The notes beneath the pieces were generated by a model. The model worked only from the letters and a program-made list of their open reading frames with translations. It was not told where the DNA came from and did not search any database. Position numbers and translations under genes: made by a program. Of a stretch of DNA of 64,000 nt, positions 58,629-64,000 are shown piece after piece (position 1 is the stretch's first letter; each line of letters begins with the position of its first letter). The DNA comes from Deuterostichococcus epilithicus (lineage: Eukaryota; Chlorophyta; Trebouxiophyceae; Prasiolales; Stichococcaceae), in NCBI GenBank assembly GCA_033439295.1, contig JAVTLE010000011.1, positions 1,426,082-1,490,081 on the forward strand, given 5' to 3'.

Positions 58629-61174
58629 TCAGCGTGGCCGCCTGAAGGCGACGACGGCTGCGGATGTGTTGTCTGCCTCTCCGTCCTCGCTGTCGATGGC
58701 GCGGTCCACAGCCTCCTTGCACAGCTGCTTGGCGGCTTCCCGCGCGCTGCCGCCGCCTTGGACGATGTCCATCACCAGCTCCACCGCCTCGTTGGGGCCG
58801 AACACATCCCAGACGCCTGTGCCACCAGGCGCCGGTTAAATCTTGCCAGTTCAGCAGGAAACTGGCGCTCGGCCAAGCGACACAGCGCCAAACACCCTGC
58901 CAGGCACGACAGACTAACGCAAGTCTGCGTGTGGTCTGGCGCCGCGAAAGGCTTGGTAGCGGCATGCGGGAGAGGCGCAGGAGGTCGCAAGGGGTCACCA
59001 TCAGAGGCGACGATGAGGCACGCGGCTGTTGAGGTGAGCTGCCGCTGCACGACCGACTGCATCACACCGACGGCAACTCGTCAACCGAGAAGGGAAACTC
59101 CTGAGATTGAGAAGGCCGATGCCAGAGCTTGCTATGCTGTGACCCAGATCTCGTCCATCTGAGGTGAAGCTTTGATGCAGATGCTGATTGGCAGCGGCTC
59201 ATGCCGATGCATGTCTCGATGTGAATTGGAGCTAGTTTTCGGGAAGAACGCACCGGAATCGGAATGACCCCAAAGTCCGCTAGCATGCTGTGGCCCAGAG
59301 CGCGCGTCATGGACAGCTGCATGGATGAATATCAGCAATCGAATGTTGGTGCCTATGATGTCTATCACCAAATGCCACATGCCATGCACAAGCAAGTCTA
59401 GATTGAGGAAGAGTTCATTGCTGCTGCCCACTCGAGCAGGGACGAGTCAGCACTTTAAAGCAAACAGGCGAGCGACCCAGGCACCTGGTAGCCCTTGAAG
59501 CGGCCGGCGGCAACGGAGATGTAGCCATCCTGCTGCAGGATCTCTACACGGCCGCCCTTTGACGAGTTGATGCGCTGCGCCTCCTCCTCGTTCAGCCCCT
59601 GGTTTGGACGGAAGCATGCATCATGCATTGAAACATGTGCTGAACGCTCTACTGCCCACAGCCGCATGGCAAGCATCATGGGTTTGGGTCGGCTCAAATT
59701 GGATCCAGGATCAGCTTCAGTAATCTGTTTCCGGGCCCCTGCAATGTGCTCGGGCCGGGATGCCGCAGCTGGCAGGTTACGTAACAAGTTTGTGGCGCAC
59801 CCAGTGCCGGACGGTGAGCTCTTCGCCACTGAACGAGCCGTCCTGGCCCCGACTGCAGCCCACAAATCGGGTCGTGGTGATGACATGATACACCCAGACA
59901 GAGGGCGCGGGGGAAAGTCGACCCCGCCACTCGATTCACGTTCAGTGTGTGCCCGGTCTGCTTCCCGAGATGCAAGCCAGGTCGCGGCAGGCAGGCAGGC
60001 TTGACCTTCGTTACTTTACTGGGCAGGGCAGGAGGCAATCTGCACACGAATGTCCGCACCTGCCCAGCACGGCGCCACTGTCGCCCACATTGGCCAGCAG
60101 CAGCTGCCCCCCCTGCAGCACTGCGACGGTGCACGTGGTGCCAAACTCCAGCAGCCGCTCGTTGCCGCCGCTGCCTGGCTTGTACATGGGGAGCCCTTCC
60201 ACGTATGTGAGCGAATACTCCTCCTGCAGCCTGTGCCAGCATTGACCATCAGCGATCGATGGTGTGCTTGCCTCCCAGCGTGGCTGCGCAGAGCCTGGAG
60301 GTTCGCTCACATGCCAGCAGGGCCCCTTGCTGCCGAGCTCAGGGCGGCTCGAGATCGACAGCACCGAGGCGCTGTGTCGCCTGTCGTGCATGCACTTGCT
60401 GCAAACCTGGGAGTGGAGAAGGCTGCCACTGTGCAAAGGTGTGCAACCTGCATGCAGTGCGGCTGCTTTCAGTTAGGCAGCGCCCGCGCCTGGAGCCGCG
60501 CGGGTAGGTGTAGGCCTCGGGCGGCGCCCGGTACAGCGCCAGCGCTGCCTCGTGCGCTGCCTTGAAAGCCTTAGTCATCACCCGCTGCAGGGCCTCCCCG
60601 TCTGCTGCGTCGGCGCCCGGCAGCCGCTCGGCGAGCTGCTCCAGCAGCGCGCTGCTAGCCGCCGCTGCGCACCCCTCGCCCAGCATCCCATGGCCTGTAC
60701 CCGGCCGACCGCAAGGTAGGGGTGTTTAGACAGCCTGTTTGAAGGCAGTGCGATGCAAGTCGGGAGGTGCCATCATCGCAGAGTGCAAGCTATAGCACAG
60801 GTGCATGATAATGCCGGCAGGACGAGGCTAGGGTGCGGACGAGTCTGGGGTGCAACTCTCATGCATCGAAATGCACACCGTCAAGCACCGCCACCGCCCA
60901 GGCCTGCCCGCCGTCTGCCGCATCGCCTGCTACCGACAGCGGCTGCAGCGCCTGTGCCGCCAGGGAGCATTTGTCGGTGAGTTCTTGTGTGTCAGAGTTC
61001 AGAAGAAGTGTGACCTTTGTGGGTTTGCATGGTGTTTCACGGCAGGCGCCATCACCCTTCACATACCGTGTAGTCCTGATTGAGGTCGCCGTAGCGGGTG
61101 CCCTCCAGCGTGCACTGGCCCAGCTCCGCCTCGTCGGTCTGCACCAGCCGGTCGCCGCGCATGTTTGCAGCCAT
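58629..61174 (-). CDS. PP2C-type protein phosphatase
   Basis: Minus-strand exons: 61174-61067, 60951-60879, 60694-60502, 60230-60060, 59852-59801, 59598-59485, about 59312-59263, 59025-58999 and 58816-58629. PPM/PP2C enzymes are Mn2+/Mg2+-dependent Ser/Thr phosphatases. The metal-binding motifs are present: RYGDLNQD early, LDGHG across exons 2 and 3, LLLANVGDSGAVLGR, LNEEEAQRI, MTRALGHSMLADFGVIP, and IVASDGVWDVFGPNEAVEL with the late metal Asp. The first six exons are in phase, provided the intron 60501-60231 starts with GC (no GT lies at that boundary). The join between 59263 and 59025 is out of phase as drawn, so a small exon is missed or a boundary is shifted. No targeting signal is evident; it is probably cytosolic or nuclear. 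The ATG at 61174 gives MAANMRGDRL. Confidence 0.85.
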
Positions 61175-61855
61175 GCTGCGTGGCGCCGCCAACACCGCCA
61201 CAAGCTCGGTGGCAATGCAGTATCTTGGTGATGCGGCGTGTGCGACGTGTCACGTCGATCTTTGATCGACTGACTGCAGAGCAGCGGTCATTGCACGATC
61301 TGCAACTGCGAATCCTGCAGTTTTGTGCGGTTTGCCTCTGCAGGGATGACGCTCGCGCCAATGGCTCAAGCGAAGATGGCGATGCTGCACACACGAGAGA
61401 AGCTAAAACGACGATGTCTACGAGTCTTGCCGGTTTGTTGCACAGCTTTGACCCTCCGGAGAGCCGGTGCCCTGTTTCAAGATTGCAGACGAGTGCAGCA
61501 GGTTGTCTTCAGGCCGCGGTGTTGATGCTGGCGATCGTATGGACCTGCAGACGAGCAAACGGATGGCAGCATAAGCACAGGAACGAGCCAATTGCGCACA
61601 TGGTGTACGGCAAAATGGTTCTCTGACATGGGATGAAGCAATGCATGTCGCGGAATGGCGCTCATTCCAGCTCATTCGTCTTTGTGCGCGGCCAAGCGTA
61701 AGCTTGAACTGCGTTTGCAGCCGACAGAGCTTGCAAACAGAGAGCTCGTTCGCAGCCTTCATTGCGACCGGTTGACCCTTTCGGACCCATCGGTTGCGCA
61801 CTTGCCTGGTGCAGTGCTCGTGTACAGCCAGGAAGAGGAAGCTCAGACCAGCAGC
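61175..61855. other. Divergent intergenic region, no gene seen
   Basis: These 681 bases separate the phosphatase and prefoldin starts. The reading frame that contains the prefoldin ATG is open upstream to about 61655, but its translation there has no family similarity that I can see. It is probably 5' UTR. Confidence 0.4.
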
Positions 61856-62511
61856 ATGGGGGAGCCTGCATTCCAGGACCTTCAGCAGAAGCTGGTTCAG
61901 CAGACAAATCTGCTGAAGCAGGTAAGCACGTGCCGCAGGCGCCGCCGGTGTGCTGCACCTGCTGCATCGCATTGGCTGACGCCCCTTGAGCGCCGCCTGG
62001 TGGAGTGCACAGCCATGCTGTGCATCTTCTCTGCCACTGAAAAGACCACTTGGTGGCACTGCAGGTGACACAACAGTCCCGGGTGGCAGAGACCACGTCA
62101 AAGCGGTCACAGCTCACGCTGCGGGAGCTGCAGAAGCTCGAAGAGTCAGTGAAGTGCTACGAGAGCGTCGGCAGAGCGTGAGCCGCCGCAAGAGGCTCCC
62201 TTGTCGCAAGTGCTGTCAACGCACTTGCACCCTTGCTGGTGCATGAAGACGCGCCGCATGCGCCGACGGGTCAAAGATGTGCTGAAAGCACTGCGCTGAT
62301 CACCGTCAGTGCCGCTTGCAGGTACTTCCTGAGGCCCAAGTCGGAGCTGTTAGAGGCGCTGCAGGAGACGGACACCGCCGCTGGTCGGCAGCAGGCAGAG
62401 CTGGCGAAGAACAAACAGATGATCACGAAGGACGTGAAAGCCGTCGAGAATGAGATCCGGGAGCTCATACGAGCAGAGCCAACGCTTGCGGAACGGTTCC
62501 TCGAGGGCTGA
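61856..62511 (+). CDS. PFDN1: Prefoldin subunit 1
   Basis: Three exons: 61856-61921, 62065-62177 and 62322-62511. They sum to 122 residues, the normal size for this beta-type prefoldin. The sequence has the two long coiled-coil helices (AFQDLQQKLVQQTNLLKQVT, then TDTAAGRQQAELAKNKQMIT) joined by the hairpin CYESVGRAYFLRPKSELLEA, the family signature. Prefoldin is a hexamer that delivers unfolded actin and tubulin to the chaperonin CCT in the cytosol. The ATG in MGEPAFQD is chosen because it starts right at the domain, as in other members, although an upstream in-frame ATG exists. Confidence 0.9.
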
Positions 62512-63024
62512 CCAATATCCTAGGTGCTGCCTTGCATGTTTCCAGCTGTAGGAGGGTTAAAGGGCATCGGGCGAGGTGGGGGTTTGAGAAATCGCGTGCG
62601 CATTGGCAGAGTGTGACGGACCAGGACAGTTTTGGTATAAAATATTCGGACGCAGTCATTACAGGAGGGGATGCAATGTGCACACACGAAGCAACCGCAC
62701 GAAGCGCGCTACCTAGCATCGCAGTCCTGCTTCCGTCCAATGCATGACAGCGGTCGACAATCAAGAGGGTCCGAAGCTAGGGGGGTGCGCCCCAACGCCT
62801 GGCAAGGCGTCCTCCCGGCACGAGCGCAGTGCGGGCGCCACCACATCCTAACGCTGCACATCGGGTGAACGCAGCGCTAAGGCACACCGTCCCAATCTTG
62901 TCCCAAGAAAGGCTCTGTCTACGACCAGGCGCAGATGGCGACATCAACTGGCGCAAGGTGGCTGCAGCGGGCTTGGGGGCTCCCGAGCGCTACACCCCGC
63001 CCTTCACAGGATGGGGGCAGCCAC
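62512..63024. other. Intergenic between convergent genes, with polyA candidate
   Basis: These 513 bases contain TGTAA on the minus strand at 62664-62660, about 360 nt past the ribosomal protein SA stop. No gene is supported. Confidence 0.4.
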
Positions 63025-64000
63025 TCAGTAGCCAGCAGCGGGCGCGGGCGCAGTGTACTCGGCGGCCGGCGCCTGTCGCACAGGGACAAGATGATTGTTC
63101 AAGATCTCGCACAGTGTGGCAGGCCTGCTGGGCCACGAGATCATTGGGGCACACACCGTGCACTTTTGGGCAGGCATGCTGCCTTCAAGTGGTGCAACGG
63201 AGGATGCGGTGGCTTGTGCCAGCCGTGCTTTGCAAATGGAGCGCCTTCCAGCGGAATCCCGCTGGAGGATCGAGAAGTTTTGTCCACTCCTGTTCCAGGC
63301 AGAGCGCTGCGCCTGACCTGGTACTGCTGCTGGCCCTCGAAGCCGGCGGCGGGCGCCGGCGCGGCCTCGAAGCCAGCGGCGGCGGGCGCGCCCCACTCGG
63401 CGCCCTCGGCGGCCGGGGCCGGCGCGGCATCAAAGCCGGCGGGAGCCGGGGCACCGTCCCAGTTGCCGGCCGCGGCGTCTGCAAAAGCGTGAACACGTCA
63501 GAGGCTGGCAGCACAACGCCTAGATGTTCAGCCCAAAGGAAGGTCAGCTGCACACCGCTGACTTTGCACACCGGCCACTGTAGCTCGACCAGCGGTCCAT
63601 CAGGTTCAGGCACCTTCCACTTGGCCGAAGGGTACAGCCTGCTGCCTCGCGGCCTTCCACCAACACCCAGAGACCCACCAGCTGCCGCTCCCCGCCCCCC
63701 CTTCCTCCCCCCGCGCGGGGCTGCCGCTGTTCGCCACCTGCAGCTGGCTGTTCTGCACCTGCCGCCACCAGCCGATGCATCTGCTGCAGCTCTGACAGCA
63801 TAAAGTGCTGCATCTGGTGGGGCGGCGCAGCGGACGGCACGCTGGCGCGGGGCGCACCAGGAGCCGGCAGGGCGGCGGCGTTGTAGGCGCCGCTGTCGGT
63901 GGGGTAGGTCACCGCCTCGGGCTCCTCCTCCTCCTTGGCCTCCTCCGGCTCGCGGTAGAAGAACAGGTCCACCATCACGTCCCACGGGTTGGCCGGGCTG
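63025..64000 (-). CDS. RPSA: 40S ribosomal protein SA (uS2), 3' part only
   Basis: Three minus-strand exons are visible: 64000-63858 (continuing past the window edge), 63478-63318 and 63072-63025. They join in phase. The first contains NPWDVMVDLFFYREPEEAKE, the strongly conserved end of the uS2/SA domain, in which the WDVMVDLFFYR motif is diagnostic. The rest is the eukaryote-specific acidic tail, here rich in Ala, Pro and Gly with repeated units (GFDAAPAPAAEGAEW, GFEAAPAPA). It ends EYTAPAPAAGY and stop. SA sits on the 40S head-platform region and is needed for 40S maturation. The N-terminal three quarters of the gene lie beyond position 64000. Confidence 0.9.

Noticed and set aside
62829-63803. 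324-codon plus-strand ORF
   Set aside because: It lies opposite the ribosomal protein SA exons, its translation is Pro/Gly/Ala/Arg low-complexity, and it is explained as the GC-rich antisense shadow of that gene.
1-64000. Bacterial features: operons, CRISPR arrays, insertion sequences, Shine-Dalgarno sites
   Set aside because: The genes are intron-rich and eukaryotic throughout. I saw no regularly spaced repeats, transposase, integrase or prokaryotic gene packing.
1-64000. tRNA or rRNA genes
   Set aside because: I looked for a GGTTCGA-type T loop with a matching acceptor stem and for conserved rRNA blocks and found none that I could support.

Overview
This is nuclear DNA of a eukaryote, most likely a treboux­iophyte-type green alga (Chlorella/Coccomyxa relatives). 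The reasons are high GC, intron-dense genes with short exons (about 16-585 nt) and GT-AG introns often ending in TGCAG, candidate TGTAA polyadenylation signals, and plant-type proteins (serine carboxypeptidase, heat shock factor, thiol glutathione peroxidase). The lineage is inferred from these features; I ran no database search. No single long ORF is a complete gene here. The gene models below were built by hand from conserved motifs, splice sites and phase; most of the complete models sum to an exact multiple of three.

Layout. 0-1 kb: 3'-truncated SPC25-like kinetochore gene (-). 1.2-4.9 kb: a gene joining a UDP-glycosyltransferase to an FkbM methyltransferase (+). 5.3-7.4 kb: CDF zinc/cation transporter (-). 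7.9-10.2 kb: BCCIP homologue (+). 11.2-15.0 kb: cytochrome P450 (+). 15.5-19.9 kb: ZUFSP-type UFM1/ubiquitin protease with an inserted ZZ-like finger (+). 20.1-20.6 kb: tandem 230-bp repeat. 20.8-25.2 kb: serine carboxypeptidase, 15 exons (-). 25.6-28.7 kb: heat shock transcription factor (+). 29.7-32.2 kb: unrecognised coiled-coil gene (+). 32.6-32.9 kb: 73-residue protein (-). 33.3-34.7 kb: DUF2064 glycosyltransferase-like protein (+). 34.9-36.1 kb: small J-domain protein (-). 36.4-38.2 kb: glutathione peroxidase (+). 39.3-43.3 kb: folylpolyglutamate synthase (+). 43.8-45.6 kb: UBAC2-like rhomboid/UBA protein (+). 46.0-46.6 kb: unknown small protein (-). 47.0-51.0 kb: long coiled-coil protein (+). 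51.5-54.9 kb: NAK/AAK1-type kinase (-). 55.3-58.2 kb: ataxin-10 homologue (+). 58.6-61.2 kb: PP2C-type phosphatase (-). 61.9-62.5 kb: prefoldin subunit 1 (+). 63.0-64.0 kb: 3' end of ribosomal protein SA (-).

The genes are mostly housekeeping and unrelated in function, as expected for a eukaryotic chromosome; there is no operon or defence island. The most unusual items are the GT-FkbM fusion, two adjacent introns in the glutathione peroxidase gene that are copies of each other (introner-like), a decayed extra copy of a P450 exon inside an intron, several GC-AG introns, the ZZ insertion in the protease, and very small exons (10, 16 and 20 nt).
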